64,000 bases of DNA from Wurfbainia villosa (taxonomy: Eukaryota; Streptophyta; Magnoliopsida; Zingiberales; Zingiberaceae), in NCBI GenBank assembly GCA_025175895.1, contig CM045987.1, positions 30,530,113 through 30,594,112 of the forward strand, read 5' to 3'. Numbering within the stretch: position 1 is the first letter of the stretch; every line of letters begins with the position of its first letter. A program made the translations under genes and the position numbers. Below the pieces are notes generated by a model. That model ran no database searches, was not told where the DNA came from, and saw nothing but the letters and a program-made list of their open reading frames with translations. Shown in pieces: positions 46,275 through 56,894 of the stretch.

Positions 46275-47901
46275 CTAAGTTAGAGCACAAACAAATTTTG
46301 TACTGGCTCCCCCAGGACCGTTGAATCGGTTCGGTCTCTCCACATAGTGGATTTGGTCCTTGGGAACCCAGTACTGGTTGGATCCTAAGTTTGAAATCAA
46401 AGAAGTCTTAGGGCCCCATGCTTGGACATATTTTTTATGTCGACTTACAATCGACATATAGGATTTATTGGTCATATTTGAGCTAAACCCTAGTCCGACC
46501 TTATTGTACATGACCCTTTGCGATCCAAGTAGGAGATCAAGTCCCTTGGATCCCAAGGTAAACTTTTCCAATGTGTTCCTATGATCTTCGACTTAACTTT
46601 TTAAGAGTGAGTTCTCAACTTTGAGCTTTTCAACCCGAGTTGAGTCCTCCTCTCGAACTTGACTAGTCGAAGAGGTTAGGGAGACCTGAGTTTAACCTCC
46701 TCAACCAGGGTCTCGATCTTGGACTCGGACTTAGCTAATTTCCTAGTTAAGAATTTAATCGCACTGTAAAGAGTAATAATAAGAGATCGACTTACCTTAA
46801 GTGTATCTCTTGAATCGGATGCAGATCTGTGGCTTGTCTTGAATAGAGCTTTATAGTTTGATTCGTCTTCGAGTTCAGACTCATGCTCCGGTTCAGACTC
46901 CGTCTCCGATTCAGCTGGTTTACCCATGAAGACGTGGTTGTCGTCTTCTTCCTCTAACGCTCCTTCCCACGTAGCATTGAGTGCCTTCTTGAGTTTCGGT
47001 GCTTTGCTCTTGAGCTTCGGACATTCGGACTTGATATGTCCAAACCTGTTGCATTCGTAACACCTAACATTAGAACTTTTAGGCTTACCTTTGTTGGGTC
47101 GAGTGACGGTTCACTTTCGACACTTGACCATTCTCCGAACTAGGTTGACTAGTTCGTTCTCCAATTCTGGGTCGACCTCCGAATCGGACTCATCTTCTTC
47201 CTCGTTTGGGGGTGGCTTGCTCGTGGTTTTCTTCTTCGAACCTTGAAAAAGTGCTATAGCCTTCTCGGGTTCTGAGTTGGACTGTTCATGGAGTTCGAAA
47301 TCCGAAAACAATTCATCTAATCTAAGTTTTGAAAGATCCTTAGAGACCTTGTAGGCATCGACTATGGATGCCCACAAGGTGGTCCTAGGAAACGAGTTTA
47401 GTACGTACCTGATAAGGTCGCGGTTTTCGACCTTTTGTCCGATTGCGTGTAGGTTGTTGATGATATCTTGAACCCGAGCGTGCAGTTGGTTCACCGTCTT
47501 GTGTTCCTGCATTTTTAGATTATACAACCTATTGAAAAGGAGATCACGCTTACATACCTTGGCTTCGTCGGTCCCTTCGTGTAACTCCACTAGCTTTGTC
47601 CAGAGATCCTTTGCACTAATGAAGGGGCCGATGCGATTAAGCTCCTCCTTGGACAAGCCGCATTGGAGGATTTGAGTCACCTTGGTATTAGCTTTAACTT
47701 GTCCTTTTGTAGCATTGGTCCATTGGTCATAATCCAAAGATTCACCCACTTCATTAGTCGGAAGTGTGAATCCCGTTTGGATTATGATCCACATCTCGAT
47801 TTGGGTCTTAAGGAAACACTCCATCCGACCCTTCCAATAATGGAAGTCATCTCCATTGTAAAACGGAGGTCGGACGGTGCTAAAACCCTCGAGAAGGCCA
47901 T
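46275..47901 (-). pseudogene. gag: C2: SIRE-like gag
   Basis: The first ATG after the primer site is at 47901, one base out of frame with the conserved PPFYNGDDFHYWKGRMECFL that follows; C1 has the same offset. A long open frame then runs to 47111: LSKEELNRIGPFISAKDLWTKL, LHARVQDIINNLH, VLNSFPRTTLWASIVDAYK and an acidic tract. After a frame change a zinc knuckle CYECNRFGHIKSEC lies near 47020-47065, then acidic MGKPAESETESEPE and a helical region to about 46676. The C-terminal part (46571-46275) has FTLGSKGLDLLLGSQ, YWVPKDQIHYVE and a stop. Around 540 codons overall, normal for the family. The spacer and pol follow. Confidence 0.88.
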
Positions 47902-48107
47902 TGATACAAAAAGAGCAAGAAAATGAAGAAAAACCTAGCAACGACAAAAATGAGCGGAATGTACCAAGACTCGCGTCTTGGATTAGTAGTGCGGGAGAAA
48001 AACTAAACGAATGAAAGAGCTTAAAAAAATCGAAATAAACAGAATTAAAAATAAAAAAAATCTGTAGAAAACCTAGATTGGTGGTTTCACCAAATCTTAG
48101 CACCCCA
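47902..48107 (-). other. C2 leader
   Basis: AT-rich, with the CCAAGACTCGCGTCTTGGATT dyad also found in the C1 leader. No gene. Confidence 0.6.
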
Positions 48108-48119
48108 GCTCTAATACCA
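48108..48119 (-). other. C2 primer binding site
   Basis: The - strand reads TGGTATTAGAGC, one mismatch from the initiator-Met-tRNA site, two bases from the LTR. Confidence 0.9.
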
Positions 48120-48121
48120 AT

Positions 48122-49244
48122 TGTTGGATCGAGCGGATCGCTAGAGGGGGGGTGAATAGCGATAAAAGATTTTTCATCAAATTTGTTTCAAAACACGAGT
48201 AAATGCAGCGGAAAGATAAAATGAACACAAAGAATTTTACTTGGTTCGTAGCCTACGACTACTACTCCAAGGCCCTAGTGGTCCTTGACCATGCACGAAG
48301 GGAAAATCACTAACGAACTCCTCCTCATTGAAGGTAGGAGTTAATCGAATACAAAAAATCACAGCTTGAGGTAGAAGGACACTCCCCCTCTCCTCACTGC
48401 AATAAACACTTGTAGAATAGAAAGTAAATACAGAATTTAATGGACGACTAAACAAAAACTTTTACTGATGACCAAAAAGGATGGAGGCTTAGTCTTGTGC
48501 CGTCGGCATTTCTGTAGCACTTCGTCGTCGTGGAGTCGTTGGAGCGTCGTCATGTTACGGAAGCTTTAGGGCACTTTAGAATTGATAAAAACCCTTAGAC
48601 AAGCCCTCCTTTTATAGTTTTTGAGCCCCTCCTCGAGGGGATCTTTAGCCAATCAAAACTAGGCACAAAGCTCCTTAGAATGAGGTGATAAGGCTTGACT
48701 CCTCGAAGCTGAACCTTGACCGTGAGTCGACTGATGGCCATCATCAGTCGAATGATGGCAGCGCCAGTCGAGTCGCAACCCTCAGCAGTCGACTTATGAA
48801 GGTAGTAGATTGGCTCTTGTGGGCAGTCGATTGATGCTTTCTGAAATCACAAGTTTGCTTAATAAAAACATAATTTCGACGGCCGCCGACCGTTCGATCT
48901 CGACCTAGACCACCCATGGGATGTCTTTGGTCAGATCTACGCTTAAGACCATCCCTGTAAAGAGGATACGACCTCACTTATGCTCACACACATGAACTTA
49001 GCTTGATACTTACTTTGTAGCTCTTGCTTCCGGCCTTCCACTCGATTCTTTCTGCTCCCTCCGAACTCACTTGAGTGTCGTCCGACCACCGCGGCTTAAT
49101 CCGAGTGTCGCTAGCCTTCAGCTCCAGCTTTAGCACTTTTTCTGCACACTTGATTCAGCTCGTGAGATAACGATATGAGATTAACTTTGTATCGTTTGGT
49201 ATAATCAAAACTCAGGTTCGACTTAGGTGCCCACTGCACCAACG
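48122..49244 (-). mobile_element. C2: 5' LTR (1123 bp)
   Basis: On + TGTTGGATCGAGCGG...CACTGCACCAACG (last base changed from A or lost). TATA on - at 48608-48616. Palindromes at 48724-48840 are of the AGTCGACT type. Confidence 0.9.
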
Positions 49245-50718
49245 AATAACACATCCATTATCCCATGATGGATAACCTCCCTCTAAAGGCTTGCTCCCCC
49301 TTGACCATTGCACCAACAATGTCCTTGGAGAGTTTCTAAGCCTATAGGAACACTAAACCATCAAAATTAAGGTCAAAAGTTCAATCTTGAACTTTCACAC
49401 ACCTTAAAATTGATACACACCCTAAACAACTCTCCTAATTCATATCCAATGGATTTTCACCCTTTCCAATGCTTTCCAAAATATATCGTTGGGTTAGGAG
49501 CAATTAGGGTAACCTAACATAGCTAAAACATGAGCTAAACATCCTTGTTTACCCGAAATCATCTCTGGCAGTCGACTCTTATAGTCACCAGTCGACTGCC
49601 CTATGCATCATTCGACTGCCATCAAGTGGCAGCCGAATGATATTTGCAAAATGCAGAAATTAAAAATCAAAAATAATTTTCAGAAATACATAAATAAATA
49701 TACATATTTTAAAAAATCTTGAAACTTCATACGTATAATACTTATAACAAATACAATGAGTGAAAAATATTTAAAAATTAAATTACCCATTAAATAGTGA
49801 GTTTGACACAAAGTTCAAAACCATTGAAAAGTTTAATGTTTTGGCCCTACATTGTATCAACTCTCTCAATGATGATTGCTATCAAAAGATAGACTTCACC
49901 AAGATTTTCTAAAAGGTTTTTGAAAACCTATATTGGATCATGATCAATGAGCTCAATTCACATGACTTGCACATTAGCTTTGCCCATGATCCACCATGGT
50001 ATAAGATGAGTTTGAGTTCATCTAGATGCAAAAACTATGCATTTTGAACTTAACTCATTTCCTAGAATCTCACATATGTCTAAGGTGTTTGAAAACACAC
50101 ACATGTCAATTTGATGTGAGATGTGAGTTTTGGTTATCCTAATCTAAGGCCTCATGTATTTTCTAAGACAACACTACTTGATTCCCTTATACATGGGACT
50201 TCAAGTCATGCTATAGTCCTTAACTCAATTTTATTAATGCATGAAATGAACATGGCATAAATGATAGCATAAATAAACATGGCCAATGATCATGATGTCA
50301 TGGAATAAATATAAACCTAAGCATGATCATGACATATTATATCATAAAAATAAATATGATGTCATGACATGACATATGACAAATAAAACATGACAAATAA
50401 AATATAAAGCTATATAATACCTAAATTTTAGTGTTAATTGTCATTTGTATAATTAAGTCCTTTTTGCCTTAATAACAACTATCCCCTTAGTGTGCCAAAA
50501 ACTCAAAATGACACACCATGACCTCTAAACCTAGTTTGTGCCAATTTGATTGATTTTTCATAATTCTCAAAATATATTGGCACATCCTAAAATCCTTTAC
50601 GATTAAAATTCAAACCTATTTTCAAGGTATCCATAACCTTGAAAATGAACTAAGGTGCCACCTTTACCATGGTTAGGTTAACTACCCATCCATTTAAAGT
50701 TGGCACACCCTAACCCAT
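49245..50718 (-). other. A3 noncoding region, distal part
   Basis: Resumes A3 after C2 with no gene. Landmarks: palindrome cluster 49568-49645 (GGCAGTCGACTC, ACCAGTCGACTGCC and diverged TTCGACTGCC), the stem near 50067, and ATGTCATGACAT at 50359-50370. Confidence 0.78.
50067..50122. repeat. Conserved stem ATCTCACAT...ATGTGAGAT (A3)
   Basis: Nine-base arms at 50067-50075 and 50114-50122; the outermost C-G pair seen elsewhere is lost on the left arm. Confidence 0.75.
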
Positions 50719-52397
50719 TTAGCGTGAGTCGATCACACTCCTAGGAACCCAAAACCTATTGGAGCTCCTTGGGTTGACTAGGTATTCTTTAGGGATGACC
50801 TCCCTAGATACCCTCATAATGACCCTTCTAGGCTTGGTAGCCTTGGTCATTTGGGTCTTGCCTAGGTTAACTCTAGGGGTGACTGCCCTTGTAACCTTCT
50901 TAATGGCTTCCCTAGGTTTCTTCAAAACTCTAGCCACTAGGCACTTGCCTTAGTTAACCTTAGGGATGACTTCCCTATTAACCTTGGCTTTCCTAGACCT
51001 AGATTGCGTTCAATAATCAAATGAAACATTATGATAGGTCTCTTTGGGCTTAGGTTTGTGATCTAAACCTTTCTTTCCCTTTGATGGATCTTGTTTCCTA
51101 GACCCTAGGTTTTGACTCTTAGATCCTAAATCTTAACAATTTGACCCTTTAATTTGATTTTGCATCTCTTCAAGGTATTCTCCATTTTCTCATGTTTTGA
51201 CCTCAAAACTTGATTTTCCAATTCTAATTGCTCAATCTTTGAATTTTCATTTAATCTTTGGGCATTGTTCCATTTCTTAGGCATATGCCTACCCTTCTTA
51301 GGGTTAATGCCTAAATGGTCCTCAACCTTCTTAATGGTTTCCCTAGGTAGGATTTTTCTAGGGACATTAGTCTCAAATTTCTCCTTATTTCTAAAATTGT
51401 AACTCTTAGCACCTAAACAATAAAATTTATTATTTCTAGCATGCTCTTTATAAACAATAGCAAGATTACTTCTAGCGTGCTTTTGGCTATTATTTAAAGA
51501 ATGAGCATTATAAAAATATACCTTAGGGTTTGCTTTAGAACCTCCCCCTATATGTGTAGCTCTTCCTTGGACCTTCTTCTTCCCCCTAGGGCATTGACTT
51601 CTATAGTGCCCCTTTTGATGGCACTTGAAGCACACTATGTGCTCCTTTCTCTTAATGGTTGGGGCTCCGGTCTCCTTGACCTTTGGCACCGGTGGAGCCT
51701 TCTTAACCTTCTTAGGACACTTGCTCTTGTAGTGCCCATATTCCTTACACTCAAAATACATTATATGAATTTTATTATTAACATATGTGTTTGAGTTACC
51801 TAGGTCGGTGGTGGAAGCCTTTTGAGCTTGTTCATCTTCTCGACTGGAGGTTGATGGTTCCTCTTGAGGTTTCTCTTGTTCCGGAGTAGATGGCTTCTCC
51901 TCCCCCTCAAACCATGAAGTGGAGGCTTCCTCCAATTATTCCTCTTCCACCGCCTCTTCCTCCTTGGATGTCGAACAATCCTCGACCTCAAAATCCTCAC
52001 TTTCTTGTGAGGATGAGCTTGCTTCTTCGGCCTCTTCCTCCAATTGAGCCGGTGATGGACCTTCATGGAGCTTTGCCAATTTTCTCCAAAGCTCCTTGAC
52101 ATCTTGATATTCACCTAGACTAGACAAAATATCATTAGGTATCAAACCTTCTAAAAGTTTTGTTACCTTAACTTTGGTCTTGAACTTTAGGCATTGCTCT
52201 TGGGTTCACTTCTTTAAATTGAGGACACCTCCCTTCTTATCCCTAGGGGGTTCAAAGCCTTCCATGATGATGAACTAATCTTCTATGTCCATCATCAAAA
52301 ATGTCTCCATTCTTGCCCTCCACGTCGGAAAGACTTCTTGATCGTATGGTGGAGGAATGTTGATGGTGTACCCTAATCTGTCCTTAGGTAGCTGCAT
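50719..52397 (-). pseudogene. gag: A3: gag with several breaks
   Basis: The ATG at 52397 (MQLPKDRLGYTINIPPPYDQE) is about 50 bp after the primer site. The N-terminal domain (TWRARMETFLMMDIED) meets a stop near 52273 and another near 52207. LIPNDILSSLGEYQDVKELWRKL and an acidic linker follow, with a frame change near 51935. Then zinc knuckles YFECKEYGHYKSKC (first Cys to Tyr) and CFKCHQKGHYRSQC (intact), HARSN/HARNN words, ILPRETIKKV and a helical stretch LELENQVLRSKHEKMENTL. A stop near 51126 and another near 51010 precede the basic repeats and the closing NPRSSNRFWVPRSVIDSR. Collinear with the A1, A2 and X gags. Confidence 0.9.
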
Positions 52398-52449
52398 TTC
52401 CTTCCCTCTAGTGTGCTCCCTTAGTTGTTAAACCTTGAAGAGCGGCCTC

Positions 52450-52461
52450 ACTCTGATACCA
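52450..52461 (-). other. A3 primer binding site
   Basis: The - strand reads TGGTATCAGAGT two bases from the LTR. Confidence 0.92.
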
Positions 52462-52463
52462 CT

Positions 52464-52756
52464 TGTTGGGGAATTGATTGTCGCTAGAGGGGGGGTTGAA
52501 TAGCGATTGGTACATCGATGGAATTCGCTCACGTGCTTGCTACAATTTGATTAGTACGTAGTGGAAATAATAGAAATAAAGCAATAACAAAATATAAAAG
52601 CACACAACACCAAGATATAATGTGGTTCGGAACCTCAAGGTTCCTACTCCACGGGTTGGGTTCGAATGAGCCCTAGCGATGCAAATATCACCACTAATCA
52701 ATAATACTCCTTCTCAACAATATGTCGGAGGCGGAGAAACCTCGTACAATGATTAC
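52464..52756 (-). mobile_element. A3: 5' LTR, U5-side piece
   Basis: On + TGTTGGGGAATTGATTGTCGC then the G-run U5 motif, matching 38800 on. It is interrupted by R1 after GATTAC and resumes at 57815. Confidence 0.92.
52752..52756. repeat. R1 target duplication, left (ATTAC)
   Basis: ATTAC at 52752-52756 and 57810-57814, exact. Confidence 0.95.
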
Positions 52757-52920
52757 TGTTATTTCATAAAGAAGGAATACCCTTATTACATAGAAGATGC
52801 CCTATTTATATACAAAGTTAGGGCCTTTTCAACGGACTCAATCAAACCCTATCCTAAAAATAAATCAAACTCTTATCCTAGGAAATAATTATCCCTAGCC
52901 ATATATATAATATTCTAACA
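52757..52920 (-). mobile_element. R1: 3' LTR (164 bp)
   Basis: On + TGTTATTTCATAAAG...ATATTCTAACA. Followed by CTCCCCCTCA (52921-52930), which is the - strand PPT TGAGGGGGAG. Confidence 0.95.
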
Positions 52921-52927
52921 CTCCCCC

Positions 52928-54855
52928 TCAAGATGAAGAATATAAATTATATGCACCCAGCTTGTTACATATGTAGTCAATTCGGGGACCTCTCAGTGAC
53001 TTAGTAAATATATCTACTAGTTGATCAAGTGAGTTAACAAAACTAGTAGATATTTCTCCAGATATGACTTTCTCTCTGACAAAGTGACAGTCGACTTCAA
53101 TATGCTTTTTCCTCTCATAAAAACTGGATTTGAGGCGATATGCATGGCGCCCTGGTTATCACATATAAGTGACATTTGTGTAATATCTCCAAACCTTAGT
53201 TCTTGAAGCAACTGTTTGAGCCATATAATATCTTGACTAACTATGGCCATTGCTCAATATTCTGCCTCTGCACTGGATCTTGCCACAACACTCTGCTTTT
53301 TTCTTTTCCACGAAACAAGGTTACCTCCGACAAATATACAAAAACCAGAAATAGATCTTCTATCACTGGGAGATCTTGCCCAGTATGCATCAGAATATCC
53401 TATGACTCGAGTATGTCCTTTGTTTTCATACAAAAGACCCTTACCTGGGGTGCTTCTGATATATCGAACAATGTAAATCACAACATCCCAATGTTCTTTA
53501 TATGGAGAGTTGAGAAACTGACTTACTGCACTTACTGCAAATGAGATATCTGGACGAGTAACAGTAAGGTAACTTAGTCTCCCTACTAATCGCCTGTATT
53601 GTTCAGGATCTGGTAGAGGCTCCCCCTGATTTGGCAGGAGTTTGACATTAGGATCCATAGGGTTGTCAACTGTCTTTGAGTTTAACATTTTTGTTTCTTC
53701 TAGAATATCCATTGCATACTTCCTTTGGGATATAATGATCCCATTTCTGGACTGTGCTACTTCTATCCCCAAGAAATATTTAAGTCTGCCGAGATCCTTT
53801 GTCTGAAAATGTTTAAAAAGATGTTGTTTCACCTGTGAGATCCCGAGATGATCACTACCTGTGATAACAATATCATCAACATAAACCACTAGGTAGATGC
53901 AACCAGTAGATGAGTGGCGATAAAAGACAGAATGGTCAGCCTCGCTCCGAGTCATGCCGAACTGTTGAATTACAATACTGAATCTACCGAACCATGCTCT
54001 GGGTGACTGCTTGAGACCATATAAAGATTTTCGTAAGCGACACACAAGACCAGAAGACTCCCCCTGAGCAACAAAACACGGAGGTTGCTCCATGTAGACT
54101 TCTTCGAGTAGGTCACCATGTAAGAATGCATTCTTGATGTCCAACTGATATAGAGGCCAGTGTTGAATCGCAGCAATGGACATGAATAAGCGTATAGAGG
54201 ACATCTTGGCAACAGGAGAAAACGTGTCCCCATAATCCAATCCGAAGATCTGAGTATAGCCTTTAGCAACGAGACGAGCCTTAAGCCGATCAACCATTCC
54301 GTCTGGACCAACCTTCACCGTATATAGCCATCGACAACCAACAACTGACTTTCCTGGTGGTAGAGGAACGAGGTCCCAAGTCTCACAGCTCCGTAAGGCA
54401 CTCATTTCGTCCAGCATAGCCTGTTTCCATCCTGGATGGGCAAATGCATCTCCTGCAGTCTTCGGAAGAGAAACAGACGACAAGGAGGAAAGACAAGAAT
54501 AATAGGAAGGAGAAAGACGATGGTAACTCAAAGAAACATAATGAGGAGAAGGATTACGAGTGGAACGTATACCTTTCCGAAGTGCAATGGGAATATCAGA
54601 GTCAGAAGACTGGACCAGAGGAAGGAGTAGAGGATCTGGCTCCGGAGATGATCCCATGACAGAGTCAGTATTGGGCACCAATAAAGCAGAACGAAGACGA
54701 TCGATGCTGATAAACCTGCAAAGGAGGAGGACTTGAGGCTGGGGGTGAAAGAGAATTCTTCGGAGGATCAAAGACTGGTACAGGCATAGAAGGATGAACC
54801 TCGGATGACAACTCTGAAGACCCAAAGAAAGGAACTGAATCAAAGAATGTGACAT
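52928..54855 (-). pseudogene. pol: R1: reverse transcriptase and RNase H
   Basis: A 533-codon open frame (54855-53254) covers the reverse transcriptase: CETWDLVPLPPGK, CRWLYTVK, ARLVAKGYTQ, DYGDTFSPVAK, LDIKNAFLHGDLLEEVYM, YGLKQSPRAW, intact catalytic VVYVDD near 53875-53890, and LGIEVAQSRNGI. RNase H follows (GYSDAYWARSPSDRRSISG, ARSSAEAEY). A TGA at 53251-53253 stands where most relatives have Arg, then MAIVSQDIIWLKQLLQEL continues; a frame change near 53110 precedes the end (LDQLVDIFTKSLRGPRI). The stop is at 52928, adjoining the PPT. Upstream joins integrase in another frame near 54900. Few lesions, all recent-looking. Confidence 0.93.
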
Positions 54856-54879
54856 CAGCAGAGATTAAATACCGATGGA

Positions 54880-55980
54880 GTGTAGGGGAATAACACTTAT
54901 ACCCTTTCTAAGACTGTGGGTACCCAAGCAAAACACATTTATGCGACCGAGGAGAGAGTTTATCAATGCCAGGATCAAGAGCATGAGCAAAACATGTAGA
55001 ACAAAAGAGCCTAGGTGGTAAAGGATGAAGGGACTGCGTTGGATAAAGTACATGATGTGGTATTTGACCCTGTAAAGTGGAGGAAGACATGCGATTAATG
55101 AGATAACATGAAGTAAGTACGGTGTCACCCCAAAAATGAAGAGGAACGTGAGAGTGAAGGAGAAGAGTCCGGGTGGTCTCGAGAAGATGACCATTCTTGC
55201 GTTCTGCAACTCCATTTTTTGGGGGGGTATGAGGACAAGACGTCCGATGTAATACGCCATGAGATGCCAAAAAGGTTCGAAACGGAGTAGATAGATACTC
55301 ACGTGCATTATCACTCTGCAAGGATCGAAGAGGGATACCAAATTGTGTTTTTACTTCATTAAAAAAAGATTGGAAAATAGAAAACAATTCCGAACGATCC
55401 TTCATCAGATATAACCAAGTACAATGGGAAAAATCATCTATAAAAGTAACAAAATATCTTGACCCCAATGTAGAGGCAACATGACTCGGACCCCAAACAT
55501 CGGAATGAACCAAAACAAAGGGGGACGTAGCCCGACTTATAATGCGAGGAGAAAACAAACTATAAATATGTTTGCCTAACTGACACGACTCACAAGACAA
55601 ATATTCTAAGTGAGACAGATTAGGATGTAACTATTTTAACTTATCAAGACCAGGTGTCCCAACTGAGCATGAATAACAAGTGGAGATGCCGCTGCCGCAC
55701 CAACAAGAGTGTTTTGTTAAAGTCGATATAGGCCATGAGACTCACATCCGAAGCCAATCATCCTCCCCGTACTCCGGTCACCTTGAGACTGAGTTTGAGA
55801 ATCATTTGCCACGGTGACACTGGGTAAGTAATTGGAAGTAGATAGTGAGGAAAATAGAGATCTATTACCCGTGATATGATCGGTGGCCCCATAATCAAGT
55901 ATCCAAGGACCCAAAGAGCGAGATATACCAACAAAGAAATTAACAGCTTGTGTAACGGCAGTAGGGGAATTAGAATCCCG
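54880..55980 (-). pseudogene. pol: R1: protease and integrase
   Basis: The protease motif reads WILDYGATDHITGN near 55900 (catalytic Asp present; the usual Ser of DSG is Tyr). The integrase zinc region shows HAQLGH and CESCQLGKH (55600), and the core shows VHSDVWGPS, FIDDFSHCTWLYL, SDNAREY, then HTPPKNGVAERKN, FWGDTVLTSCYLINRM and the C-terminal SHKCVLLGYPQS. A TGA near 55978 separates it from gag in the same frame, and a further frame disturbance lies near 55620-55720. Integrase would insert the cDNA into host DNA. Confidence 0.9.
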
Positions 55981-56894
55981 TCAATTCTCATACCATTTTA
56001 GAAAGTCATCATAGGAAGGTGGTGGAGTTGGATCCAGTGTCGACTGTGAATTGGAAGCTGAAGAAGCAACAAAACTCTGGGCGATCTGAGCAGCACGAGG
56101 AGGTCGACTGTGGAGACTCCAACATTTATCAATCGTGTGTCCTGATCGGTGACAATGATCACACCAAGGACGTCCTTTGCCATTCATATGGGGTGGAGGT
56201 TTGTTGTTATTTCGAGAGACCAACGCTGAAGAGTCAACCGGAATGGAGGATGGTAACGTCAAGACTTTTGCAGGGACACAGAGGAGAGTCGCCCAGGTAG
56301 AGTCCAGGTGGCCTCTATGGGGTTGCCTAGGATATGATCACGAATATGAGAGTAATCTGTGGGCAAACCATATAAGGCCAGAGACATAAAAAAATTCTTC
56401 CGATTTTCAATCTCTGCAACAGGAGTGGCCACAGGTGGGAGCAGGTCATTGAACTCAAACAGAAGGCTAGAGACTGATCCCAGATAAGTTGACATAGAAT
56501 CTTTGATCTGATGGGTACTAAGAATATTCATGAGGTCTTCACAAACTTGATAGAGTCGCCGAGAAGTATTTGTAAATAGTTGTTGAGCCTGTGTCCAAAC
56601 ATCCTTGTAGATTATTTGAGTGCGGAAGATATCCCTAAGAGATGGATGAATGGTAGTCCGGATGATGCAACACAATTGAGCATCAAACTTTTTCCACAAA
56701 GGACGATCTGCGACTTGAATATCCTCCACAGTTTGGGTGAGATGTGTCTCATTGCCCAGTCCAACAAGCCAAAGATTAATGTGAGAAGCCCAAGAGGAGT
56801 AGTTCTTACCATCCAACAATTCAGATGATAGCGATACCATGACATGGTTGGTAAAAATTGGGAGATCCGATTTCAAAGTGTCGGAGGTAGCCAT
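55981..56894 (-). pseudogene. gag: R1: gag
   Basis: The ATG at 56894 opens MATSDTLKSDLPIFTNH. The UBN2-type gag domain follows (LLDGKNYSSWASHINLWLVG, ADRPLWKKFDAQLCCII, VWTQAQQLFTNTSRRLYQVCEDL). A frame change near 56265 is followed by the zinc knuckle CDHCHRSGHTIDKC (CX2CX4HX4C, intact) near 56160 and the linker to protease. About 300 codons, normal for short-LTR copia. The start is preceded by an unusually long leader. Confidence 0.92.

Larger units (their letters stand above)
40712..49244 (-). mobile_element. C2: full-length family-C SIRE-like element with gag and pol
   Basis: Two LTRs of about 1.1 kb, primer site, gag, a 0.5-kb spacer, pol from protease to RNase H, 0.9 kb of noncoding DNA and a PPT. 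About 8.5 kb, the most complete SIRE-like copy here, though broken. Left flank AAGAA; the right flank reads GAATAAC, which fits an AAGAA duplication that lost three A's together with the final LTR base. Confidence 0.9.

Noticed and set aside
40712..49244. An exact 5-bp target duplication for C2
   Set aside because: The right junction reads CAACGAATAAC rather than CAACAAAGAATAAC; AAGAA is likely but three A's and/or the LTR end base are altered, so it is not claimed as exact.
53203..53544. 113-codon + strand frame
   Set aside because: It is the antisense shadow of R1 RNase H.
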